Shown in pieces: positions 12,352 to 23,295 of a DNA stretch of 64,000 nucleotides. Source of the stretch: Tamarix chinensis (Eukaryota; Streptophyta; Magnoliopsida; Caryophyllales; Tamaricaceae); the NCBI GenBank assembly GCA_030549775.1, contig CM060172.1, positions 123,617,122 to 123,681,121 of the forward strand, written 5' to 3'. The notes under the pieces are model-generated. The model was given only the letters and a program-made list of their open reading frames with translations. It had not been told where the DNA came from and made no database searches. The position numbers were made by a program, and so were the translations under genes. Each line of letters starts with the position of its first letter. Position 1 is the first letter of the stretch.

Positions 12352-15107
12352 GATCCATAAAATTACAGATTCGTAATAGTGGTTATGAAAGTGAAACAGA
12401 TTCAAGAGTCAAGAGCTCTCTCTAATTTAAAAAATTATCTTTATTGCTTCTTCTTTTTAATAAAAAAAGTATATAAAATGTTAGAATAATTACTACATTT
12501 TTTACACGAAAACAATATTTAATATATCATTAATAGATATCTATGAACATCTATTAGACAAACGTTCATCGATTAAAATTTATAATAGCTGATGCCCGCA
12601 TATATTTATTAAATTTTAAGTTTTTATTATAATTAGATGCATGGTTATACTGAAGCATATATATATATATATAGATTTAGCTCTTGTACATTCTTATATG
12701 TAGGAATTTAATTATTAGAGCTATTGAATCATAAAATAAATTAAGTTAGTTATTTACTAAATGATCATGATCAAATACTAAATAGTTATGATGGTTCACA
12801 AATATTTAAAATGTAGGACCTTCATATATATATATATATATATGCAATGGTTAATTGATGTATAAATTTACCTGGATGAGGTGATTGGACGAGAAATCCG
12901 GATGTGCACTACCTCCGAGATCGTAGACATAATGCGCAGAACTGTTAGCCTCATGATCCGTAGAGCCAGAAGACGCAAATGGCATTCCCTGCTGCGGCTC
13001 CCGATCAGCGCTCACCGCAGGCGTTCCTTGCGTCAGTTCAGACGAAGCCTCCGACGGCCCGTTTAATTTATGGTAATTATTACCATCGTTGTACTTGTGA
13101 TCGATCATACCAATATCACGGCCGCCGTCACCGCCACGACGTGCCGCCGCCGACGTATCATCACGCTGCTCCTGATCCGATGCCTGCAGCAGCTGCCGCC
13201 ATGTTGACTCCGTACCATTCGTGCTGCTGTTGGGCTGCTCGTCCTTCGCTGATATGGGAATACTATTTCCGGCTGCGCTTTCGACTGTTTTCTTGAAGAT
13301 GCGGCACAACGCGTATGAATCCTGCAAGGAAGCTCGATATTTAAATTTAGAAGAACGCGTTCATTATGCGAACGACGACACGCTCAGTATATGAACTCGT
13401 ACGTTATACGTCATCAAAATAGTATATAATAATATAATATATTATATAATAGATATATATAATTATAATATACCCCAAATAAAATAAGTAATTTTCCAAA
13501 ACAAACATTAAGTGAGGAATGTTAGATTAATTAACTAATACGCCCGAATGTACTTAAACCATAGCCGCATAGGCATTGAGCGTTGGTTTTCTTAAAAGAA
13601 TTTAAAGGGATTAAAGTAGCATAGGTATATATATATAGGGTTAAAAGAAGGATAGTAGTCTTAAGATTAAATTAAGAAGACAAGCTCTGACAAAATTAAA
13701 AGATGATCAGATCATGATTAGCGAACAGTACCATCCCATCTCTGAGATTCATATTATCATATGCCGATCGAATCTGATTGCCCGCTACCAAATTAGATGC
13801 GTACGCAACAACAAAGCCTTACCCACCTGGCTCCCTCGCTATAGTAATCATTCATCCCCCCCCCCCCTCTCCTGCTTTCTTTCTTTGTCTCTCTCGAATT
13901 AAATTTATTAATCGTAATTAAATTAACCGCACATGCAAAGTTACGTACATACGATGGTTTTTTTTTTTCTTTACTTTTAAAAATGTTAACGGATAGTATT
14001 ATAGATTAATGGTAACAATATGAATTAAAGAGCTTTTTTATCAGTGCTTTTTACCCTTACGAACCATTATCCAGCGATTATATTATATATATACTGTTTT
14101 CGCAATTAGGGAGTCCTGATTAAATTTCGATTTTCGAATAACAATGTGACACGAATACCACACCCCCACCGGCTGGGCCCAACCCCCACACTCACACAAG
14201 TACCCAGCCCCAGGACCTTTTAATTCAAATTTCTTTCTGATTTAGGAAAGTTCGTCGAGACAAGTTTTTTTTTTCTTTTCTTTTTTTTAAATATCAGCAG
14301 CCCCACCGATCGATCGAGGGGTAAAAAGAAAAAGGAGGCGAACAATTAATCGCACATCCTTGGGAAAATTCAGGAAAAAATTAATTAGGTGATTTTTCCT
14401 TGATATATGATTACATTCACAGCGTGTGTGTATATATAAACACATATATATATATTTAAAAAAAAAGTATTTTACTAATATAATATAGTAGTAGTAGTAA
14501 CTTTAAAAAATAAATATAGATACAATCATAAAATTAAGATAATTAAAGCATTAAAAAAATATAGATAAGCAATCATAATATATTATAAAGAATTAAAGTC
14601 AGGAGGAAGATACATTACGATTCACAGCACCACATGTCCTCATCCTTCTCCCAATCTCTTCTCTCCCTTCTCTCCCTTCTTCCCCCGATCTTTCATCCGA
14701 TCTTCTCCTCTCCTTATCCTTACCCGTCGCCTTCCAATAACCCGCTCTCGTGGCCCGGTTCGTTCTTGATCCGTTCGGGTATTTTCGATCCCTGGGGCTA
14801 AAAAAGTACCACTCCATGTCTTTGCTCGGCAAGAACGACTTGCCTAATAATTATTAAGTATGAGGCAGAAAAATGCATATTAGAAATTCAATAACGTAAC
14901 TAATATACTATATCTATGTATATATCAATCATACGTACGTACATACATACCCGGCAAATCCCAAGGTTCGCACTTGTAGAGATCAACTTCAGGGATGATT
15001 TCTAGCTCGATTTTGCGGCCGTTTATTTTACGGTCAAGGTAGTAAGCGACGAGTTCTTCGTCTGTTGGGTGGAACCTGAAACCAGGGGGTAGGCTTACCG
15101 GTGCCAT
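10916..15107 (-). CDS. NAC-domain transcription factor gene, NAC045/NAC086/ANAC028-like, subdomain D exon not found
   Basis: Seen: a minus-strand spliced gene. Exon 1 (15107-14951) starts [19 protein letters not shown] and carries NAC subdomains A-B, ending at PWDLP. Exon 2 (14843-14724) carries subdomain C ([20 protein letters not shown], then GYWKATG). A later exon (13321-12872) starts with the subdomain E motif [11 protein letters not shown], and the last exon (11257-10916) encodes the acidic/Ser-rich C-terminus. All junctions are GT-AG. Family knowledge: the start and the C-terminal [11 protein letters not shown] type tail fit the NAC045/086/028 branch, nuclear transcription factors acting in phloem sieve-element differentiation. 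Odd: the exon that should encode subdomain D (GMKKTLV...GRAP...WVMHEYRL) is not recognisable anywhere in 14723-13322. Exon 2 ends in phase 1 and the next visible exon starts in phase 0, so joining them directly shifts frame. Either the gene is damaged, or that exon is missing from this assembly. Confidence 0.85.
11258..12871 (-). other. Last intron of the NAC gene
   Basis: GT-AG intron of 1614 nt in the regulatory region. It contains a (TC)n tract at 11816-11848, an (AT)n tract at about 12309-12349, smaller AT tracts near 12658 and 12825, and a duplicated GC-rich GGCCGGGT motif near 12105 and 12235. No coding segment or transposon was recognised in it. Confidence 0.7.
12872..13321 (-). CDS. 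NAC gene exon with subdomain E and regulatory region
   Basis: Acceptor CTTGCAG at 13328-13322, then 150 codons in phase 0 starting [11 protein letters not shown]. The rest is Ser/Asn/Gln/Asp-rich, as expected for the divergent NAC transcriptional regulatory region. The exon ends ...NHLIQ at donor CAG|GTAAAT (12871). Confidence 0.88.
13322..14723 (-). other. Intronic interval where the NAC subdomain D exon is expected
   Basis: This 1402-nt interval separates the GYWKATG exon from the [11 protein letters not shown] exon. I looked on the minus strand for codons of GMKKTLV, GRAPHG and WVMHEYRL and found none. It starts with a purine-rich stretch (14720-14640) and continues as AT-rich sequence with a poly-C run near 13856-13867. 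Confidence 0.6.
14724..14843 (-). CDS. NAC gene exon 2 (subdomain C)
   Basis: Acceptor TTATTAG ends at 14844; the first intron is 107 nt. The exon completes the Gly codon and reads [20 protein letters not shown], then the GYWKATG DNA-contact motif. I end it at the strong donor CGG|GTAAGG (14723). Without splicing there, the frame runs into Arg/Glu-rich non-NAC sequence and stops at 14599. Confidence 0.88.
14951..15107 (-). CDS. NAC gene exon 1 (subdomains A-B)
   Basis: 52 codons plus one base. ATG at 15107-15105 is the first in-frame start before the conserved [14 protein letters not shown] motif. The exon ends ...[11 protein letters not shown] plus G, followed by donor GTATGT (14950-14945). 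This is the usual first intron position of NAC genes. Confidence 0.93.
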
Positions 15108-15409
15108 TTTTCAATTTGGTCTCTAGCTACCTAAGCTTAATTTAATTCGCTTTAATTACCTACGCGAGTGTGTGTATGTAATGTATGTATCTATGTATGT
15201 ATGTAGGACTATAAATAATTATGAGAGCCAGACGACGAAGATCGGAGAGAGAGAAACGAAAGAGCAGGAGAAGAGATGCACAAAACTGGGGGAATGAATA
15301 GTAGGGTATACCGGATGGAAAGCAGCAGAGAGAGAGAGAGATGGAGAGAGGGTTAAAGAAGAAAATGATGGAGGAACTCGAGGATGACAACCTTGCCCGA
15401 CATTCTTCA

Positions 15410-15418
15410 CTATATAGA
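15410..15418 (-). promoter_or_regulatory. Probable TATA box of the NAC gene
   Basis: On the minus strand the sequence is CTATATAGTG, about 305 nt upstream of the NAC ATG. The interval to the ATG (15108-15380) is CT-rich when read in the sense direction, with CT and TGTA microsatellites, typical of a plant 5' leader. Position and orientation fit; there is no direct proof of transcription start. Confidence 0.5.
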
Positions 15419-15740
15419 ACACCGCTGTAGTGTTGGGATCCTACCCTATCTATTTGCCTATTATTTAGGCCATTTATTACATATCTGCCATTCTCTCATC
15501 GCGAGCGCCAATTCCTTTGCTCTTCCTTTTCCTTTTCCTCTCTTTTTTTCTCTTTCTTTCTTTCATATAGTACTTTGTTTATCCTTTTGTCTTTACGGGC
15601 ATGATAATAATATGGGAAAGGAGCTCCACTTCGCAAGTTATATTTGATTTTGTTGTTTAATTTCCGTACATTTTTAAAATCTGATCTATGCTTATAAAGT
15701 AAGGTGAAAATTCTCGGAAAAACCACAGATAATTCTCAGT
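15419..15740. other. NAC upstream spacer
   Basis: About 320 bases between the NAC TATA box and the neighbouring copia LTR. It is pyrimidine-rich around 15500-15570 on the plus strand. No gene is visible; it probably holds the proximal promoter. Confidence 0.4.
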
Positions 15741-15744
15741 GGTT

Positions 15745-16435
15745 AGGGAAACAATAACGTCCTCGGCCAATTGAACAATAGTATGATCGATTAACTGCAC
15801 AATTATAAGATAATGTGTAAGTAGATTAAAATCATAGAGAAAAATAAGATTTTATAGAAGAAACAAGTAGAGACTTTTATTATATAAGAATATTTGAAGA
15901 AAATTAGGAGATTGCACACCTATATTTACAAATGATCAGGGTAAGGACTTTTATACCCTCCCTTATCTTTGGCCAAAATACTCATGCATTATTGGTTGTT
16001 TGAATTATGTATGTTTCTACCCGGTCATAGTTATAGAATCATACAAGTTACAACTTGATGATTGATTCTATGAATTGACTCCTGTCAACTTATAAGTTGT
16101 CATGTTAATGAATACCCAAATCTCTTATATTAAAAATTTTCCAAACCACTCTCTCACGCCCTTTATTCCCTCACGTCTCCTTCCTTCCTTCTCATTCACT
16201 AGTCTCATCCTCACCTAATCCCTACACTAGTATCCCACCATCCCACTAGGCCAGTCGCCCATAGCCGATCAGCCCTTGTGTTGCCAACAAGCCTTTTTCC
16301 CGGTCGACAGACATTTCCTTAGATTCGACCACTAGATCTTCCTTATCAACTAATCCTACTAGTTGTCTATTAGCAATTGCACCAGGTCGAAGGGCTTCTC
16401 TTGTCGAGGAAACCCCAAAAATTCTCCTTCTTCTT
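15745..16435 (-). mobile_element. Probable 3' LTR of a Ty1/copia element
   Basis: It directly follows the copia RNase H tail in the minus direction. A polypurine tract AAGAAGGAGAA (about 16434-16424) is followed by TTTTTGGGG, and further on there is a TATA box, GGGTATAAAAG (15949-15955 core). The end near 15745-15780 is uncertain and no target duplication was found. The LTR points toward the NAC gene, so its promoter would read in the NAC sense direction. Confidence 0.45.
15949..15955 (-). promoter_or_regulatory. TATA box of the copia LTR
   Basis: TATAAAA in the context GGGTATAAAAGTCC on the minus strand, about 540 bp upstream of the NAC TATA box and in the same direction. The TATA match is clear; that this is the LTR promoter is inferred. 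Confidence 0.45.
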
Positions 16436-16621
16436 AGACAAGGGAAGAATTTATTCCTACTCTATTAAGAGGGCCTATGCCCAAGCTTAATCTAGTTATG
16501 GTGTAATATAAGGCATGCTTACTATTGGTTAAGGGTTTTGTAAGCATGTCTAACCCATTCTCATCAGTGTGGACTTTCTCTAAACGAAGTTTTCTCTCCG
16601 CAAGCATATCTTTCATCTAGT
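16434..16621 (-). pseudogene. Ty1/copia RNase H C-terminal fragment
   Basis: The minus-strand frame reads DMLAERKLRLEKVHTDENG, then DMLTKPL. This is the conserved C-terminus of copia reverse transcriptase/RNase H polyproteins (typical form LEKVHTxxNxADxLTKPL). Only the last 60 or so residues are present. The frame stops abruptly at 16621, where an LTR-type TGTAATGCCC sequence begins, so the copia element seems split by a later insertion. Confidence 0.8.
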
Positions 16622-19094
16622 TGTAATGCCCTAAATTTTAGCTATTCGAATTTCGAGTAATTAATCTCTTAATCTTATCTAATCTCAATTTTAATTCTAA
16701 TTTCCTAATCTAATCTAATTCTCTTTTTTTAATCTAATCCCTAACTTCCAGTTTCACTAATCTAACTAATACTATCTAATACCCTAATATTTCCAAATTA
16801 TTTTATTCTAATACCATCTTATTTTCCACCCTCCTTTTTCCTTTTCCTTTCTCCCCTCTCCTTTTATTTTCTTTTCTTTTTTTTATTTCATTGCCCGACC
16901 ATCTTTTTTTTCTTTTCTCATTCTTCCTACGTGAAACCTTCCCTCACCATGCACCAAATATTTTTCGAAGTCATATTATGTATTTTTATAAATAATACGA
17001 ATCATCTTGCTTGTTGGTATTTTTTTCTAAATTTTTTATAAAATCTTTTAAATAGCTTTTATATTGATTATATATCTCCATATTTTTACGAAAGAATTTT
17101 TGTTAAATGAGTTTTAGAGAAAATTATCCTTGAATATTATACAGTTATTTTGTGTCCTCTAATGTGTGTATATATATATATATTGTCGGTCACCCCCCCC
17201 CCCCCGTTTCTTTTTCTCTATCCCTCTTTTATTTCTCTCTTCTCTCACTTCCTTTCCGGCTTCTTTTCTACAAAACCCAACGCCCTACCCAAAAATTCCT
17301 TCAACCCTCGATGACAACCCACCATCACACCATATCGCCACCATTATGAGTTGTTGGCAATCTTTAGCTACATTAGACAATGAGCGACGACAACAACCAA
17401 CGTTAGCAAGGGAGTTTTAGCTCAACCCCCGCTCCAACACCTTCTTGCTTTATCCACCATTGGTGCACAACGCCAGATCCACCTCACCCCATTCGCCCCT
17501 ACTACTTAATCACACCACCACCACTATGAGTTGCCACAACCGCTACTGAGGAGTAGCCACGCAACCAACAGAAGATAGTAACAAATTGAGTAGTCATTGT
17601 TCGCACCACCATCATGGTCGCCATGAGTGCTGCTCGAGCATCAGTCAGTGATGCCTAACTTCCAACGAGCTCCAGAAACCCATTGTTGTTTAGATTCATT
17701 CAACATAATTTTCAAACCCTAACCCTGTTTCTTGAATTGATTTATTCAATTTGGCTTTTGTTAAGCCAAAATTGGTTGTTAACAAATGTATGAATATGGT
17801 TTGATATGAAATTTGAGAGGAGCAATTGGTTTTAATATGTTTGATTTCAAGGATTTTGAATTTTTAACCTAAATATGTCTTGATTGTTCAGATTTATCTG
17901 ATTATGCTACTTTGGATAAATTAATTATACGGTATGCTTTAAAATATAGTTAATTTTATATTGAAAGTGTTAATTTGAGAAATTTGTGTGAAATAAATTG
18001 GAATTAGATTTTTAGGTCACAACTATTTTGGATTTAAATTAGATAGATATATGAGTAATTTTAATAAATTGATTATATAATTTACATTAGAATATGTTTA
18101 GTTTTATTTTTGATCTATCAACTTAAATATTTTAGCAAGATTTGATTGGTTTTGCATTTCAAGCTCAAAAACCCTAATTTTATTAAATTTTATTTTACTA
18201 TGTTATTTTTGATTAATTGATTATAAAATATGTTATAAAATAGGTCTAATTACATTTATAATTTTTATTTTAAATAAATTAATCAAATTTAATTGAATTG
18301 TAGTTAGGGCCTAGAAACCCTAATTTTTTTATATAGTTTTATGAAATTAATTTGCTTATGCTTATTTTAGCTAGTTGATTACTATATTTGATTTAAAATT
18401 ATTTGAATTTAAATTACATTTTTATATTATTAGTTTGGATTCCTTCTTTGAAATTTGTTGGTTTACCCTTTTTGTTAAAACATAATTAGTAAGCCATTTT
18501 TTTTATAAATTAACTTATCATCTATATTCCTTATACCGGTTTTTCAAATCAATTTGAAATGCTCTATGTGATATAGGATGGACACAATTTGGTTAATACT
18601 CAATTTTAAATCTTAATGGAGCTATATTTTTGAGTCTTAGGTTTTGGACACGTTTTCCACGAAAGTTCGTATGTGATTTTCTTTATTGAGTAAATTGTAG
18701 TACTTGAAGTATTAATCGATACGGTAGTTTCTAACATAGTCTTACAATTTCTTTCAATGATTTAAGAAAACATTATCGTAGATTCTTAAGTTAGCTTATT
18801 TTACTTTCAAACTCATGTAAGTCTCCACTTACCTTTAATTATGGTGGAATCATAAAATGTATGAATTATCGAAGCTGAAGGTGGCAAGTATGATTTATAT
18901 GACTTATGTATGTCATAAGCATATCATGTCTTGTATGATATTTTTATGTATCTATGAGATTATAATTTTAATACAAATATATGTCAACATTTTTTTATTT
19001 GTGTAATTGTAATCGGTTTTGGAAAATATTATAATTGGTTAATTATGGTTTGAAATTGAGTGATGCCTTATGTTACCCTTTTATGCCATGGAAT

Positions 19095-19330
19095 TTGTAG
19101 GCTTTTAATGATGCTTAGAAATGATGAACTTTAATGCCAATTAGAATTGTTTGACTTTAATGCCACTTGAAATTGATCAACTTTCATGCCACTTGCAATG
19201 GATCTGATTTAATGTCATTGGAACTCTTCTACTTTAATGCCACTTAGAATTGACCAACTTTAATGCCACTTGGAATTGATCGACTTTAATGTCACTTGAA
19301 ATTGATCGACTTTAAGGCCACTTGGAATAA
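19095..19330 (+). repeat. Minisatellite, unit about 28 bp
   Basis: Tandem variants of ACTTTAATGCCACTTGGAAT followed by TGATCG, about eight imperfect copies, inside the LTR that starts at 16622. Confidence 0.75.
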
Positions 19331-20173
19331 ATGTAATAATAGAATTTCATTATGTGATTGAAGTACTTTAAGTGTTACTATACGGGCCTAATTTATGCTT
19401 GGTTAATTTTTTTAATAAAATATTAATTACGAAAATTGAATGATCTTGAGTCAAAACTTGTACCACTCGGGGTAGCTATTCGAGTCAGATTTAGTATTCG
19501 ATTGGTACCATTTTGGTTTTTTCTCTTTTGTGATCCCGAATATCTTACAATATGTCTGGGAGGCCCTATTCTGCTGTATAGGTGTCTTGATATACTTTGA
19601 CCCTATAGAAGTATGTATACTTAAGTGATTAGTTATCATCTTATTTAGTGATCTAATTATGTTTATGGGTGGGATAGCTAGGGCTAGTACCGTTCAAGTA
19701 CTAGATTAGTGGTCATGGTTTCTTTGAGTATCCATCCTCAAGTTAAAATAATCAAATGGTTGTGATCACAATAATGGAATATGATAATCAATTATTATTG
19801 TTCATTCATGGACTTTATATTTTATTATCCTACACATGTCACTCGATTGTTATCATTATAATTATACTATCATATGACAATTAGTTTTACCTTTTTATTG
19901 CATAGTCTATTGATTTAATCATATGTGGGTCTTAGGTGAAGAATATTATCTTGTAGGATAAGTGTGTTATTTATCATGAGTTCATGGTTTATTATACACT
20001 TATACCCTTGTACTATCACGTTCATTCATGTGTTTATAAGCATGATTTTATAATCACATGTTCTATCGTATATTTTTGGTATACCTTTAATAACTGTGAT
20101 TGTGATATTCTATGTTAGCATGCCCTACTCTAGCTATCATATTATGTATCTTGCTATATTCATTTCATGTATG

Positions 20174-20178
20174 ACTTT
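20174..20178. repeat. Target-site duplication ACTTT (left)
   Basis: Perfect 5-bp match to 23749-23753, directly flanking TG...TA ends. Confidence 0.8.
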
Positions 20179-20548
20179 TGTAACACCCTAAAAATTTTCT
20201 TAACTTAATCATGTATCATTAGCAACCTAATTTGATTCTAATCTCAAAACATCTTGTTTTATCCTTAACTCAATTTTTTAATCTCAAAATTTTAATCGAA
20301 TCCAAAACCTTAACTTGGATAAATCATAATTCGTAACCTGAAATTAAAACCCGCTAAAATTTTCACTAATTATATTTTGATGGTTAATCTAAAATCATAT
20401 AAACTAATCCCCAACCTTTCTATTTTCTCCTTTATCATGCCTCTTGTTGTTGTAAACCTTAACTTTAGTTTTTGCAACTTACACCTGCATCACGCCACCA
20501 CTCTCACCACTACAGCCCCCATTATCATCCATCATCCACCACCTTTCT

Positions 20549-20864
20549 TTGTCTTCTTCTTCTTCTTCTTCTTCTTCTTCTTCTTCTTCTTCTTCTTCTT
20601 CTTCTTCTTCTTCTTCTTCTTCTTCTTCTTCTTCTTCTTCTTCTTCTTCTTCTTCTTCTTCTTCTTCTTCTTCTTCTTCTTCTTCTTCTTCTTCTTCTTC
20701 TTCTTCTTCTTCTTCTTCTTCTCTTCTTTCTTCTTCTTCTTCATCTCTTCTTCTTCTTTCTTCTTCTTCTTCTTCTTCTTCTCTTCTTCTTTCTTCTTCT
20801 TCTTCTTCTTCTTCTTCTTCTTCTTCTTCTTCTTCTTCTTCTTCTTCTTCTATCTTCTTCTTTC
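20549..20864 (+). repeat. TTC microsatellite, about 315 bp
   Basis: Nearly pure (TTC)n to about 20722, then interrupted TTC/TTTC to 20864. Translations as poly-Phe, poly-Ser, poly-Leu, poly-Lys or poly-Arg are artefacts. Confidence 0.95.
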
Positions 20865-22380
20865 TTCTTCATCCTTTTTTCCCCTATTTTTGGTCTACAC
20901 ACAACCCATTCCACTATCGTGCACCACCACAACCACCACTCGCCGCCCATTGGCTGATGGACCGACTACCAAGGTCACTTCGACCTTCCATAACACCATC
21001 TCCATCCATCACTTCTTACCACCACCTCTTTTTCCTTCTTCTTTCTCTCGTCCATCGCAGTTTGACAAAGCATACGATAATGCAACACTAAAATTTCCAA
21101 TCGCACGCCCATGCAACTTAGCATCGCCTGGCCATGCACAATTCTTTCTCCCGACCAAGGCTACATCACCTACAGTACAACCGTGTAGCTTCTCATGTTT
21201 GGTCATGCACCCCTATTTTCACCCTCAAAGCTTATACAAACACCAACAAAAATTTTGCTATAGCTCCACCACACATTCTACTACACATCCACACATCTCG
21301 TGCTTCTATTTGACTATGGTTATTTTCTTTTTTTACCCTCTTTACCTCAATGTCTCCTTCGGTTATGCTATTCGAGCCTAAGCATGAAATTTGTTATTTT
21401 TCGGTATTCTTATTCGATGTTTAGGTTTTTTGTGTTAATTGCTTGTATGGTTATGTAGGTTTTTCATGATATTGTTGATATATGATATGACATGTGTTGA
21501 TCATGATATTTTTTGATGATATGAATATTATGTGAAGGGAAGTGAGAATGGGTGAGAGGTACTATTATGATTTTATTGTGATAATATCATATTTGTGGAA
21601 ACTTATCTTATGGCATAAAATGTGGACTAAATGAGCTTTGATAAATGGGCATAAGTTTTTTTTATGAGTTATGATGATGGTTTAAGGATTGGGAAATAAT
21701 GTGTATTGGAAGGTATAGGAATTTTATAAAATAAAGGTTATTATTTGTGCTTAAGGGTAAATCAGTCACTATAGGGTAATAAGGAAATTTTGATATTTTA
21801 TGTGTTAGGAGGATTAAAATATGATAATAATATTATGAGGAATGATTGGAAGTATTGTTGTTGTTTGGGGTCTTTAAATGAATTAATAAATAATTTGGGG
21901 CAAAATATCTTATAATGATAATATCATTATTCCATATGTAAAATCTAGAGTTTTTTCGGATTCTAAATATTTTGTTAATGATTGGCCTTATAAGGTTATC
22001 TATTAGGATTGGTAATCATGTGAATTTCATGGGAGGTGTTATGACAAATATGTGGAATTAAGGTTTTTAGAGATTTTTGTGAGTAATACATTGGGATAAG
22101 ATAATTAATGCATGTGTATAACATGGGAACTAGACCGTACATTAGGGGTGTGATGATAATGATGAGATTCGAGGATGAGATAATATAATGTGTGAAGAAA
22201 TAACTAGTATAGGATAATGAATGCTAAAGGGTAAGTAATTAGGGTTTGAAATGATGTGAGAACTTTGACATGTGTTGTGTATGTATCTACCTCAATGTTT
22301 TCGTTGCCTGAGGATTAACCTTGAATAAGACACTAATAACTTAAAGTAAAAGAGCACGTGAGTAGGGCCAAGTTGATCTA

Positions 22381-22384
<4 letters not shown>

Positions 22385-22414
<30 letters not shown>
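22385..22414 (+). repeat. (GT)n microsatellite
   Basis: About 15 GT units immediately before the first dyad box of this LTR. The equivalent position in the LTR at 44056 has (AC)n, its reverse complement. Confidence 0.9.
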
Positions 22415-22417
<3 letters not shown>

Positions 22418-22424
22418 TCCTGTT

Positions 22425-22833
22425 CCACCAGGGAGAATAGTGGCTTGAGAGGATTTTTCCCCAAGAATGTGATATTTTTAATCTCCATTCCATAAAAAAA
22501 AAATAGTAACTAGAGAGAATTTTTCTCTAAGAATGTGCTTCAGTCCATTCCGCCATATTAAGAATAGTAGGGGCCCTACTCATCATAAAATAAAAATATA
22601 ATAGTATAATATATGAAAAAGATACTAATGATTTAAAGTAGAAGAGTACATGAATTAGGACCAAGGTGTTATTTTTATGTATATATCCCGTTCCACCGGA
22701 AGAATAATGGCTCAAGAGTATTTTGTTCTGAGAAGATGATGTTTTCATATCCGTTCCACTGAAAAGAATAGTGGCTAGGGAGTTTTTTTCGAGAATATGC
22801 TTCATTCCGTTTCATCGGTTTAAGAATAATGGG
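22425..22833 (+). repeat. Dyad-box cluster in the solo LTR 20179-23748
   Basis: Boxes such as CCACCAGGGAGAATAGTGG and CCACTGAAAAGAATAGTGG, each followed by an AG-TTTTT stretch. The block GATACTAATGATTTAAAGTA precedes part of the cluster, as in sister LTRs. Confidence 0.75.
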
Positions 22834-23019
22834 TTTCTTGCGCTCAACGTATATAAAAGAATGAAAATGGATTATAATTAATAAAGAGATCTGGATCGTT
22901 TTTTGCCTTATGAAATGGTTCATTTAATTGTTTAAACACTTCTAATCTGTTGTGAAATCATGTGTTAATTGTATCTATGTTTTGATAGTATTGTTCTCTT
23001 ACTTAATATGTAGCGTACT

Positions 23020-23295
23020 TAGGGCTGTAAACGAGCCGAGCCGAGCCAAATACCCCTAGGCTTGGGTTCGGCTCGTTTAACTAAATGAGCTTAAAATATT
23101 TTTTGGGCTCGGCTCGTTTAACTAAACTAACGAGCCGAACCAAGCTTTTAACAAGTCGAACCGAGCCGAGCTTACGAGCCAAAGCCAAAAAATGAATCGA
23201 GTCGGGCTTTTTCGAGTTTGAGCTTGGCTCGTTTAATTAAACGAACGAACCGAGCCGAGCCAAATACCAAACGGCTTTGCTCATTTACAACCCTA
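23020..23295. mobile_element. hAT-type MITE (276 bp) with 8-bp TSD AGCGTACT
   Basis: Terminal inverted repeats TAGGGCTGTAAACGAG and CTCATTTACAACCCTA. Perfect 8-bp target duplications AGCGTACT flank it at 23012-23019 and 23296-23303, the hallmark of hAT elements. The interior is filled with GGCTCGTTTAA/TTAAACGAGCC motifs and other GAGCCGAGCC units. There is no coding capacity, so it is non-autonomous. It sits inside the solo LTR and is therefore younger. Confidence 0.9.

Noticed and set aside
14599..14720. Read-through of NAC exon 2 into an Arg/Glu-rich tail
   Set aside because: The frame leaves NAC similarity exactly at a strong GTAAGG donor, so intron sequence is the better explanation.
20377..21381. 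334-codon frame with long poly-Phe
   Set aside because: It is mainly the translation of a TTC array inside an LTR; not listed as a gene, only as a testable LTR-wide observation.
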